From: Palsa-892 sp035556215
GTDB lineage: Bacteria > Pseudomonadota > Alphaproteobacteria > Rhizobiales > Xanthobacteraceae
NCBI GenBank assembly: GCA_035556215.1
Contig: DATMFI010000037.1
Span: 1-43,503, forward strand
Direction: 5' to 3'
Length of the DNA stretch: 43,503 nt
Below are positions 36,485-43,503 of the stretch, one piece after another (the stretch's first letter is position 1; every line of letters starts with the position of its first letter). The notes beneath the pieces were generated by a model that saw only the letters and a list, made by a program, of their open reading frames with translations, had not been told where the DNA came from and searched no databases. Both the position numbers and the translations under genes were made by a program.

Positions 36485-37287
36485 CTCGCCCCATAGCGAT
36501 GCAGTTGCGCGCCGTTCGCGCGCAGCCAGCTCTCGGCGCGCTTGCGCTCAGTGAACACGCCGTCGACGATCTTCCAGTAACGCTTCGAGTGGTTGAGCTC
36601 CAGCCGATGCGCAAGCTCATGCGCGGCAAGATAGTCGAGCACGAAAGGCGGTGCGAAAATGAGCCGCCAGGAATACGAAAGCGCGCCCTGATAGGAGCAA
36701 GAGCCCCAGCGGCTTGCGGTATCGCGCACCGAAATCGAACGAATGGTGACGCCGAGCAGCGCCGCATATTTGCGGCTCGCCGCGGCAAGATCGCGCTTGG
36801 CTTCGGCTTTGAGGAAATCGCGCAAGCGCCGCGCGAGGTGCTGCTCCTTTCCGGCGACGCATAACAGCGGGCCGCTTTCGCCCGGCTCGATCCACACCGT
36901 GCCGCGTGCGTTTTGGCGATGCGCGATCTTGTGCGGCTCGCCGCGCAGGGGGATCGTCGCGCCGTCAACGAACGCGATCGGGCCGGGCAGGCGCTTCAGC
37001 CGTGCGGCGATCCAGCCGGCATTCTTTTCGGCGAAGTTCTTTGCCTGCCGCAGGCTGCCGCGCGGCGGCATTGTGAGAACGATGTCGCGGCTCGTTTCGC
37101 GGACGCGCAGCGTATAGCGCCGCGCCGCGGCGTGGCGCCGGAGCTCGATGCGGTAAGGCTCGCCCTCGCCCGCGATCATCAGATGATCGGGCTCGCTTTC
37201 GGGCTTTTGCCCCTGAAAGAAACGAAAGTGCAGCCGCATTCCCAGGCTCGCGAATCGACCCTGCCTAGGCAAGGCGATCCGCGGCAA
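36481..37287 (-). CDS. YgjP/SprT-like M48-type metal-dependent hydrolase (DUF45)
   Basis: The product has up to 268 residues from 37287; an ATG at 37239 gives 252. The zinc motif HELAHRLELNHS (in YLAAHELAH) and the preceding RWGSCSYQGALSYSWRL are the DUF45/YgjP signature. An N-terminal strand-rich half (IELRRHAAARRYTLRVRET) is also family-typical. The stop TAA overlaps the penicillin-binding protein stop in the four bases TTAG (36481-36484), so the genes converge with no gap. The substrate is unknown. Confidence 0.88.
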   Translation of the reverse strand: MPRIALPRQGRFASLGMRLHFRFFQGQKPESEPDHLMIAGEGEPYRIELRRHAAARRYTLRVRETSRDIVLTMPPRGSLRQAKNFAEKNAGWIAARLKRLPGPIAFVDGATIPLRGEPHKIAHRQNARGTVWIEPGESGPLLCVAGKEQHLARRLRDFLKAEAKRDLAAASRKYAALLGVTIRSISVRDTASRWGSCSYQGALSYSWRLIFAPPFVLDYLAAHELAHRLELNHSKRYWKIVDGVFTERKRAESWLRANGAQLHRYGAS

Positions 37288-38619
37288 TCACGCAAGCCGT
37301 TTGCCGCGGGCGGGTTTTTCGGCCGGCAGGTTGTTCGAGAGAATGAAATCGGCGATCCGCGGCTGAATCTCGGCGCGGAAGCGCGAGCCGTTGAAGACAC
37401 CGTAATGGCCGACGCCCGGCTGCAGATAATGCGATTTCTTCGCCGCCGGAATGTTCGGGCACAGCCTATGCGCGGCCTCGGTCTGGCCGACACCGGAGAT
37501 GTCGTCGTTCTCGCCCTCGACGGTGAGCAGTGCGACGCGATGGATCGCCGTGAGATCGACGGGGCGCCCGCGATGCATCATCGTGCCGTTCGGCAGATCG
37601 TGATGGATGAAGGCGCTCTCCACCGTCTGAAGGTAATACCGCGCCGGAAGATCCATCACCGCGAGATATTCGTCGTAGAATTCCTGGTGCTTGGTGACCG
37701 AGTCGCCGTCGCCCTTGACGAGGTTCATGAACAGCGCGCGATGCGCGTCGAGATGGCGCTCGAGATTCATGCTGACGAAGCCCGTGAGCTGCAGGAAGCC
37801 CGGATAGACATCGCGGCCGAAACCGGGATGCGGCGGCGGCACCTTGGCGATGACGTGGTTGCGGAACCAGTCGATGCCGCGTTCGACCGCGACCTTGTTC
37901 ACCGCGGTCGGGTTGATGCGGGTGTCGATCGGCCCGCCCATCAGCGTCATCGAGCGCGGGACGAAAGGATCGTTCTCCGCCTCCATCAGTGCGACGGCGG
38001 CGAGCACCGGCACGGCAGGCTGGCACACCGCGACGACATGACAGTCGCCCCGGAAGTGATGAAAGATGCTGGTGACGTAATCGATGTAATCGTCGAGATC
38101 GAAGGTGCCCTCCGAGGCCGGCACCATGCGCGCATCGGCCCAGTCGGTGATGTAGACATCATGGTTGGGCAGGAACGCCTCGACCGTGCCGCGCAGAAGC
38201 GTCGCGTAGTGGCCCGAGAGCGGGGCGACGATCAGCACCTTCGGCTGCGGGCGGCGAGGGGCGATCGCCATCGCGCGCTCGAAATGAAGAAGTTTGCAGA
38301 ACGGCCGCTCCCACACCGGCACGATACGCACCGGCACGCGTTCGCCGCCGACGAGCGTGGAGGAGATGCCCCATTCGGGCTTGGCGTAACGGCGCGTCGC
38401 GCGCTCGTAAACTTCGGCGGCCGCCGCCATCGATTTGCCGAAGGTCGTTTGCGCGAGCGGGTTGAGCGGATTTTGAAACAGAAACTTGGTGACGTCGGCG
38501 AAGGCGCGCGAAGGCTGCAGCGCGGCGTTGCCCCACTCGTACATCCAGTAGAGCGGTGTCGAGAGAACATTATCCCCGCCCGGGAAACCGGGCGTATCGC
38601 CAAAAACGCCGATTGCCAT
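37288..38619 (-). CDS. phaZ: intracellular polyhydroxyalkanoate depolymerase PhaZ
   Basis: PhaZ mobilises stored polyhydroxybutyrate. The frame has 443 residues from ATG 38619. An ATG at 38544 gives 418 residues beginning MYEWGNAALQPSRAF, close to the usual N-terminus, so the start is uncertain. The Cys nucleophile of the intracellular PhaZ class lies in VVAVCQPAVPVLAAV (C199 in the long form). Later LTVEGENDDISGVGQT and a final GHYGVFNGSRFR carry the likely catalytic Asp and His. It ends one base before the DUF45 start region. Its presence implies that the organism makes PHB. Confidence 0.92.
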   Translation of the reverse strand: MAIGVFGDTPGFPGGDNVLSTPLYWMYEWGNAALQPSRAFADVTKFLFQNPLNPLAQTTFGKSMAAAAEVYERATRRYAKPEWGISSTLVGGERVPVRIVPVWERPFCKLLHFERAMAIAPRRPQPKVLIVAPLSGHYATLLRGTVEAFLPNHDVYITDWADARMVPASEGTFDLDDYIDYVTSIFHHFRGDCHVVAVCQPAVPVLAAVALMEAENDPFVPRSMTLMGGPIDTRINPTAVNKVAVERGIDWFRNHVIAKVPPPHPGFGRDVYPGFLQLTGFVSMNLERHLDAHRALFMNLVKGDGDSVTKHQEFYDEYLAVMDLPARYYLQTVESAFIHHDLPNGTMMHRGRPVDLTAIHRVALLTVEGENDDISGVGQTEAAHRLCPNIPAAKKSHYLQPGVGHYGVFNGSRFRAEIQPRIADFILSNNLPAEKPARGKRLA

Positions 38620-38752
38620 GTGCTTGATCAGCCCCGCGTTTATCGCCCGTTTGGAGTATGGCCGGAGTTCCCCAACATCCGGCTAACGGAATATTGCAGT
38701 GCAGCACGCTTTTGACGGATACGTCAATGCGTCTGTCGCAAATAAATCCCGG

Positions 38753-39571
38753 CTATTCGCCGACGGCGATCAGGGAACCCGCCTTGCGGGCTCCCCGCAG
38801 CAGGAAAACAAACGATAAAGCGCCCGCGAGGAACCACAGGGCGTTAAGGTTAAACGCCCAAACCATCAGGTCGGGGCGGAAGGTATGCTCCAGCACCAGC
38901 GCCCGCATGCCTTCGAACACGGCGGTCGGCGGCAGCGCCCAGGCGACCGGCTGCAGCCAGCCGGGCAGCGTCGTCACCGGGTAATAGACGCAGGCGAGCG
39001 GCAGCAGAATGAACATCAGGCTCCAGGTCAGGCCCTCCGCGCCCATGCCGTTTCTGAGGACGAGGCCGGAACAGAACATTCCCATCGCCCAGGCGGTGAG
39101 AAACAGATTCGCGAAGAAGACCGCGAGCGCAATGCCAAGCCCCCACAGGTTAAAGCCGAAGAACCAGATCGCCATGATCGTCACCGGCACGAAGCCGACG
39201 GCAAGGCGAATGACGCTCATCGCCATCAGCGACATGACGAATTCGATCGGGCGCAGCGGGCTGATCATCAGGTTCGGCAGATTGCGCGCCCACATTTCTT
39301 CGAGGAACGACATCGAGAAGCCGAGCTGGCCGCGAAACAATAAATCCCAGAGGAAAAACGCCGCGAGGAATGTCGCAGTTGCCGTGATCGCCGTGCCGCC
39401 CGCGGCCTGCGCGACGCCGAGTTGCAAAAAGCCCCACATGAACATCTGCACCATCGGCCAGTACATGAGCTCGAAGAGCCGCGGCCACGACGAGCGCAGA
39501 AGATACCAGTGCCGCAGCACCATCGCGCCGACGCGGCGAAACGAGAATGAGGGGCAATGCGTCGCCGTCAT
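38753..39571 (-). CDS. ABC-2 type transporter permease
   Basis: The 272-residue inner-membrane protein has six hydrophobic segments in the ABC-2 arrangement. Family features are RNLPNLMISPLRPIEF after the second segment and a late LPLACVYYPVTTLPGWLQPV followed by ALPPTAVFEGMRALV. The gene overlaps the ATPase stop as ATGA (39568-39571), so the two form one exporter. The exported compound is unknown; related systems move polysaccharides, lipids or drugs. The 133-base gap to phaZ holds no feature that I recognise. Confidence 0.88.
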   Translation of the reverse strand: MTATHCPSFSFRRVGAMVLRHWYLLRSSWPRLFELMYWPMVQMFMWGFLQLGVAQAAGGTAITATATFLAAFFLWDLLFRGQLGFSMSFLEEMWARNLPNLMISPLRPIEFVMSLMAMSVIRLAVGFVPVTIMAIWFFGFNLWGLGIALAVFFANLFLTAWAMGMFCSGLVLRNGMGAEGLTWSLMFILLPLACVYYPVTTLPGWLQPVAWALPPTAVFEGMRALVLEHTFRPDLMVWAFNLNALWFLAGALSFVFLLRGARKAGSLIAVGE

Positions 39572-40335
39572 TGCGCGGCATCCTTCGCGAAGTTTGGCTC
39601 GCGCCTGCCGCGCGCGACATCGAGAAAGACTTCCTCGAGATTGTGCCGGCCGTAGCGCGCGATAAGTTCCTGCGGCGCGCCGTCATCGACGATCTGCCCG
39701 CGCTTCATCATGATGACGCGATCGCACAGCCGCTCGACCTCGTACATGTTGTGCGAGGCGAGCAGGATCGTCGCATTCTTGCGCGCGCGGTAGCGCTCGA
39801 GATGGCTGCGGATCCAGTCGGCGGTGTCGGGATCGAGCGAAGCGGTCGGCTCGTCCAGCACCAGGACATCCGGCTCATTGATGAGCGCTTTGGCGAGCGC
39901 GACGCGCGTCTTCTGGCCGGCCGAGAGCTTGCCGGCGGCGCGATCGACGAATTCGGCAAGATCAAGTTCGCTCGCGAGCTTTTCGATGCGCGCCGAAACA
40001 TTGTCGAGCCCGTAGAGAAGGCCGAACACTTTCAGGTTTTCGCGCACCGTCAGGCGATGCGGCAGATCGACGTAAGGGCTCTCGAAATTCATCCGGTAGA
40101 GCGCGCGATAGGGCTCCTTCGCCATGTCGGCGCCGAAGACTTTTACATTGCCGCCGGTCGGCGCGATCAGCCCCATGATCATGCCGATCGTCGTCGTCTT
40201 GCCGGCGCCGTTGCCGCCAAGGAGCCCGGTGATGCTGCCGGCTTCGATTGCGAACGAGATGCCGTCAACGGCGACGGATTCGCCGTAGTGCTTGGCGAGC
40301 CTGTCCGCTTCGATGGCCGGTAAATGGGCGTGCAT
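39568..40335 (-). CDS. ABC-2 type transporter ATP-binding protein
   Basis: The 255-residue ATPase has Walker A GGNGAGKTT at 40-48, a KLSAGQKTRVALAKAL signature, Walker B VLVLDEPTASLD and the H-loop SHNMYEVERLCDR. The short LSAGQK signature and early position of the Walker A fit the CcmA/DrrA-like group of ABC-2 exporters. The start ATG has AAAGGA four bases upstream. It faces regB across a 75-base divergent gap, and overlaps its permease by four bases. Confidence 0.9.
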   Translation of the reverse strand: MHAHLPAIEADRLAKHYGESVAVDGISFAIEAGSITGLLGGNGAGKTTTIGMIMGLIAPTGGNVKVFGADMAKEPYRALYRMNFESPYVDLPHRLTVRENLKVFGLLYGLDNVSARIEKLASELDLAEFVDRAAGKLSAGQKTRVALAKALINEPDVLVLDEPTASLDPDTADWIRSHLERYRARKNATILLASHNMYEVERLCDRVIMMKRGQIVDDGAPQELIARYGRHNLEEVFLDVARGRREPNFAKDAAQ

Positions 40336-40410
40336 GGGGTCCTTTCACGCTACGAAATGCCACGGTTTGGCGCGGCTTCACAACCGCCGGGATAGGCATA
40401 GATTGCGGCA

Positions 40411-41787
40411 ATGCTTGGCTTTGATGTTCTTTTGCGTCCGAGTGATGACCGGCGTTACGGGCTGAGGCTCGATACCTTCATCCGCCTGCGCTGGCTCGTC
40501 GTCATCGGCCAGACCATCACGCTTCTGGCTGTGCGCTGGGGCCTCGGCTTCGATTTTCCGCTGGCGCCGACGCTCGGCATTGTCGCGGTTTCGGCCGCCA
40601 CCAATCTCGGCCTGCGGCTGCGTTATCCGCGCCCGCATTTTCTCGTCGATTCGGCGGCCGGCTTTCTCCTCGCCTTCGATATCATCGAGCTTGCCGGGCT
40701 GCTCTATTTCACCGGCGGTCTGGATAATCCGTTCTTTGCCTTCTTCCTTGCCCCGTTCCTGATCTCGGCGACGGCGCTGACGCCGCGCACGACGCTGCTG
40801 CTCGGCCTGCTGATCATTATCGCCGTGACGGTGCTCACGCTTTCCTACATTCCGCTGCCCTGGGCGGTGCCGGGCGGATTGACCTTTCCGCTGCTCTACC
40901 GCATCAGCGAATGGGTCGCGATGGCGGTGCAGGTCGGCTTCATCGGCATCTACACCTGGAAGATCGCCGACGAAACGCGCCAGCTTTCCGATGCGCTCGC
41001 CGCGACCGAGCTTGCGCTCGAGCGCGAGCAGCATCTTTCGGCGCTCGACGGTCTTGCCGCCGCGGCGGCCCATGAGCTTGGCACGCCGCTCGCGACGATT
41101 GCGCTTGTCGTGCGCGAGCTTGAGCGCGCGATGCCCGCGGACAGCCCCTATGCCGACGATGTTCGCCTGCTGCGCGACCAGAGCGAGCGTTGCCGCGTCA
41201 TCCTGCGCCGCATCGCTTCGCTCGGATCGGGTGACGCGCCGTTCGACCGGCTTTCGATGACGCAGCTTGTGAATGAAGTCGCCGAGCCCCACCGCAATTT
41301 CGGCATCGACATCATCCTCGATCTGCCGAAGGATCGCCAGGGCGAGCCGGTGATCGCGCGCAATCCCGGCATCCTGCATGGCCTCGGCAACATCGTCGAG
41401 AACGCCGTCGATTTCGCGAAACACACGGTGACGATCAGGACGGAGTGGACGGGCGACGAGGTCGAGATCGTCGTCACCGACGACGGCCCCGGCTTTGCCG
41501 ACGACATCATCAACGAGATCGGAAATCCGTATGTGTCATGGCGCGGCAAGAAGAGCGGCAAGACGCCGCAGGGCCTTGGCCTTGGCATCTTCATCGCGAA
41601 GACCTTGCTGGAGCGCTCGGGCGCGACGATCAGCATGAAGAATCGCCCCGTGCCGGAACAAGGCGCGATCGTGCGCGTGCTGTGGCCGCGCGCCAAGCTC
41701 GCATTGAAACCGCAGCAGGCCGGCGCTGCGAATGCGCCCGAAAGCGGTATCCAGGGCAGCCTTGCGGGTGAACCGGCGGCGGAATAA
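40411..41787 (+). CDS. regB: redox sensor histidine kinase, RegB/ActS/PrrB family
   Basis: RegB senses the redox state of the quinone pool and a cysteine, and phosphorylates RegA. The 458-residue protein has about six N-terminal membrane segments. The ubiquinone-binding heptad GGLDNPF is at 102-108, the phosphorylated histidine is H221 (AAAHELGTPLATI), and the redox cysteine is C261 in RDQSERCRVILRRI. The ATPase domain has NIVENAVDFA and GLGLGIFIAKTLLERSG. All three RegB hallmarks are present. It is followed by regA after 57 bases. The alternative rhizobial name is actS. Confidence 0.94.
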   Translation: MLGFDVLLRPSDDRRYGLRLDTFIRLRWLVVIGQTITLLAVRWGLGFDFPLAPTLGIVAVSAATNLGLRLRYPRPHFLVDSAAGFLLAFDIIELAGLLYFTGGLDNPFFAFFLAPFLISATALTPRTTLLLGLLIIIAVTVLTLSYIPLPWAVPGGLTFPLLYRISEWVAMAVQVGFIGIYTWKIADETRQLSDALAATELALEREQHLSALDGLAAAAAHELGTPLATIALVVRELERAMPADSPYADDVRLLRDQSERCRVILRRIASLGSGDAPFDRLSMTQLVNEVAEPHRNFGIDIILDLPKDRQGEPVIARNPGILHGLGNIVENAVDFAKHTVTIRTEWTGDEVEIVVTDDGPGFADDIINEIGNPYVSWRGKKSGKTPQGLGLGIFIAKTLLERSGATISMKNRPVPEQGAIVRVLWPRAKLALKPQQAGAANAPESGIQGSLAGEPAAE

Positions 41788-41844
41788 AACAATCGCGGGG
41801 GCTAACGGAACGCAAAGACCGCAACCGGAAGGTGGAACGCGCCC

Positions 41845-42417
41845 ATGCCCGAGATCACCGCAATCGATGCCGCCAGCGCCGCGAAGAACGCTATCGAAGC
41901 AAGCCTCCTGATCGTCGACGACGACAAGCCGTTTCTCGATCGCCTCGCGCGGGCGATGGAGGGCCGCGGCTTCGCCGTCACCACCGCGAGTTCAGTCGCC
42001 GAAGGGCTTGCCGCGGTGACGAAGACGCCGCCCGCTTACGCGGTCGTCGATATGCGTCTTGGCGACGGCAGCGGTCTGGAAGTCATCTCGGCGCTCAAGG
42101 ATCGCCGCCCCGATGCGCGCGGCGTGGTCCTCACCGGCTATGGCAATATCGCGACCGCGGTGAACGCCGTGAAGCTCGGTGCCATCGACTATCTCTCGAA
42201 GCCCGCCGATGCCGACGAGGTTTGCGCGGCGCTGAAAGCCGAGCCGGGCCAGATGCCGCAACTGCCGGAAAATCCGATGTCGGCCGACAGAGTGCGCTGG
42301 GAGCATATCCAGCGCGTTTACGAGCTGTGCGGCCGCAATGTGTCGGAGACCGCGCGCCGCCTCAACATGCACCGCCGGACGCTCCAGCGGATCCTCGCCA
42401 AACGCGCGCCGCGATAA
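41845..42417 (+). CDS. regA: redox response regulator, RegA/ActR/PrrA family
   Basis: RegA activates genes for photosynthesis, CO2 and nitrogen fixation, or respiration in related bacteria. The protein has 190 residues. The receiver has the acidic pair D25-D26 (LLIVDDDK), phospho-acceptor D69 (AVVDMRLGDGSGL), then VVLTGYGNI and YLSKPAD. A linker with prolines leads to the Fis-type helix-turn-helix NVSETARRLNMHRRTLQRIL at the end, as in all RegA proteins. It is co-directional with regB. The alternative rhizobial name is actR, from acid tolerance. Confidence 0.95.
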   Translation: MPEITAIDAASAAKNAIEASLLIVDDDKPFLDRLARAMEGRGFAVTTASSVAEGLAAVTKTPPAYAVVDMRLGDGSGLEVISALKDRRPDARGVVLTGYGNIATAVNAVKLGAIDYLSKPADADEVCAALKAEPGQMPQLPENPMSADRVRWEHIQRVYELCGRNVSETARRLNMHRRTLQRILAKRAPR

Positions 42418-42478
42418 ACGCGTCCTGCGCCGAGGGGTTCCCTGTCTGAGCCGCATTTCGCGCCGCTTTGGCGGTGCG

Positions 42479-42507
42479 TTGAACTCGCGCACCCGATCGG
42501 TTACATC
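42479..42507 (+). promoter_or_regulatory. promoter of tRNA-Arg
   Basis: TTGAAC (42479-42484) and TACATC (42502-42507) lie 17 bases apart, with the expected start only a few bases before the tRNA 5' end at 42517. This fits a tRNA gene with its own promoter, separate from regA, which ends at 42417. Confidence 0.5.
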
Positions 42508-42516
42508 GGAAGTGCT

Positions 42517-42593
<77 letters not shown>

Positions 42594-42956
42594 ATAATTT
42601 CAAGGGGTTAGCTCTTAGCCGCTACCCACTAAGATGCTCCGGGTAGCACCGGGGTAGCACGCTGTATCTGTGCTCCTGCTGAGGTTTTCCACAGCTTCGG
42701 TCTATGGCGATGCCTCTGACGATATCCCTATAGAGAGTCAGAGATAGAGCGCTGAGGGTAGTTCGCTTTCCACGGACCGCTCTCGCGCTCCCCAAATAGC
42801 GCTGTAGAGAGCGGGCGGTGGGAAGGGAACGGGAGTTTGCGACCCTAAGCGGATCGGTACTCGGATTTTGGAACCGGATGGTGCACCGTGCGGGTGCCTT
42901 AAATTCTTGGCATCTCTGGGGCGGACTACGCGCCGGCTATTCATTCGGCTTGGGTT
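42594..42956. other. gene-free stretch after tRNA-Arg, likely edge of an integrated element
   Basis: These 363 bases are visibly lower in GC than the chromosome to the left and contain no convincing gene on either strand. They hold repeated GGGTAGC-type motifs (42604-42660) and a 7-bp inverted repeat CTCTGAC/GTCAGAG (42714-42720 and 42737-42743). No integrase reading frame or remnant could be recognised, so if this is an element its integrase lies elsewhere or is lost. Confidence 0.5.
42604..42660. repeat. clustered GGGTAGC repeats next to the tRNA
   Basis: GGGTAGCAC occurs twice, at 42641-42649 and 42652-42660 (11-base period). The complement GCTACCC is at 42621-42627 and a variant GGGGTTAGC at 42604-42612. 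Direct and inverted copies within 70 bases of a tRNA 3' end resemble arm-type binding sites for an integrase or excisionase. The repeat units are visible; the role is inferred. Confidence 0.45.
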
Positions 42957-43503
42957 CTACTGCCGATCAAGCCGTCGATAGTACTTGCGCTGATTGTTGG
43001 TGGGATCGGTCCAACAGAAACAGTCAGCAAGCGCGTCCACGCTTTGTAGAACGCCCAGCAAAGCATAGGCGTTGAACGGATTTCCTGCGCCTGTCTCATA
43101 GTGGCTGACATAGTTAGCCATGATCGAAGGCATGTGATGATTCTGGAGATCGGTGATCTGTTGAGCAGACAGAACGCATCGCCCCGCCGCTTGATAGAGC
43201 GAGACTGCCGCCGTGATCGCATCCACGTAGGTGGATAGCGTGCGCTTGTCGCCCCGCGTCGCGTAATCGGGCGGCACCGGAATCTCCAAACGGGTGATGA
43301 TCTGGCCGAGCTTGTATTCGAGGTACTGCCGGACGAACGGCTCGCCGATATCTATCTGTCCCGCGTTCAGGTATTGCTCCGCCTGTGCTTTCAAGCGGTC
43401 CGCCTGTTGTGCGGCGATCATCAGCCGCCCACGAGGCGGCATGCCTTGCAGCTTCTGGTGATTCCATTCTGTCGTGCCGTTGAGCCGGTCGAAATACTTT
43501 TCA
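42957..43503 (-). CDS. C-terminal part of an unrecognised protein, cut by the window edge
   Basis: The leftward frame stays open to the right edge; 181 residues and the stop are inside. An internal ATG exists at 43442, but the upstream sequence (KYFDRLNGTTEWNHQKL) reads as protein, so the gene very likely begins beyond the window. The visible part is mainly helical: AAQQADRLKAQAEQYLNAGQ, then VRQYLEYKLGQIITRLEIPV, a Thr/Lys-rich loop, and a hydrophobic end with DCFCWTDPTNNQ. The order resembles the tail after the ATPase site of SMC/RecF-like proteins in mobile and defence islands. That is a guess; no Walker motif lies within the window. Confidence 0.6.
   Translation of the reverse strand, partial: EKYFDRLNGTTEWNHQKLQGMPPRGRLMIAAQQADRLKAQAEQYLNAGQIDIGEPFVRQYLEYKLGQIITRLEIPVPPDYATRGDKRTLSTYVDAITAAVSLYQAAGRCVLSAQQITDLQNHHMPSIMANYVSHYETGAGNPFNAYALLGVLQSVDALADCFCWTDPTNNQRKYYRRLDRQ

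Noticed and set aside
42850..42895. tRNA-like T-arm (GGTTCCAAAATCC on the minus strand)
   Set aside because: The stem does not close and no acceptor or anticodon arm can be drawn around it.
42891..42898. CGGGTGCC as a second copy of the tRNA-Arg 3' end (attR) 300 bases away
   Set aside because: Only seven bases match before the sequences diverge, too short to call an attachment repeat.
42738..42944. 68-residue leftward frame after the tRNA
   Set aside because: No family resemblance, no ribosome site, and an overlapping rightward frame of similar quality (42818-43075); neither is convincing.

Overview
The window is high-GC alphaproteobacterial chromosome, most likely Rhizobiales (Hyphomicrobiales). 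The gene order trpS-usp-nfu-tsaB-rimI-fur-plsC-miaB-phoH-ybeY-corC-lnt-praR-metK-trmB-rimP-nusA-ylxR-infB-rbfA-truB is typical of that order. Three kinds of intergenic palindrome familiar from these genomes are present, as are a RegB/RegA redox pair and a PhaZ-type polyhydroxyalkanoate depolymerase. I cannot name genus or species.

Layout. (1) 1-325: no protein gene; a near-consensus leftward promoter, a run of stable hairpins that may be a structured RNA or leader, and a REP-like palindrome. (2) 326-20647: 21 consecutive leftward genes for translation and RNA maturation (trpS, tsaB, rimI, miaB, ybeY, phoH, trmB, rimP, infB, rbfA, truB), transcription (nusA), Fe-S delivery (nfu), metal regulation (Fur/Mur), envelope lipids (plsC, lnt), SAM synthesis (metK) and a PraR-type regulator. 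The rimP-truB block has its own promoter and a terminator-bearing leader. (3) 20775-26945: PfkB-family kinase, MaeB malic enzyme and MutS. (4) 26955-31042: leftward block with a sulfonate/nitrate/taurine-type ABC transporter, an OsmC protein and an internally duplicated membrane protein. (5) 31318-36484: GlnD and a class A penicillin-binding protein. (6) 36481-40335: leftward YgjP-like metalloprotease, PhaZ and a two-gene ABC-2 exporter. (7) 40411-42417: RegB and RegA homologues. (8) 42517-42593: tRNA-Arg(CCG). (9) 42594-43503: sequence of visibly different composition with short repeats and the 3' part of an unrecognised gene; this looks like the edge of an element integrated at the tRNA.

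Most of the window is core chromosome. The places worth a second look are the left-edge RNA, the structured leaders of rimP, metK and rbfA, the AT-rich divergent promoter at 31135-31207, and the tRNA-linked right edge. I found no CRISPR array, transposase or integrase. Functions are assigned from motifs and gene order read by eye; no database search was run.
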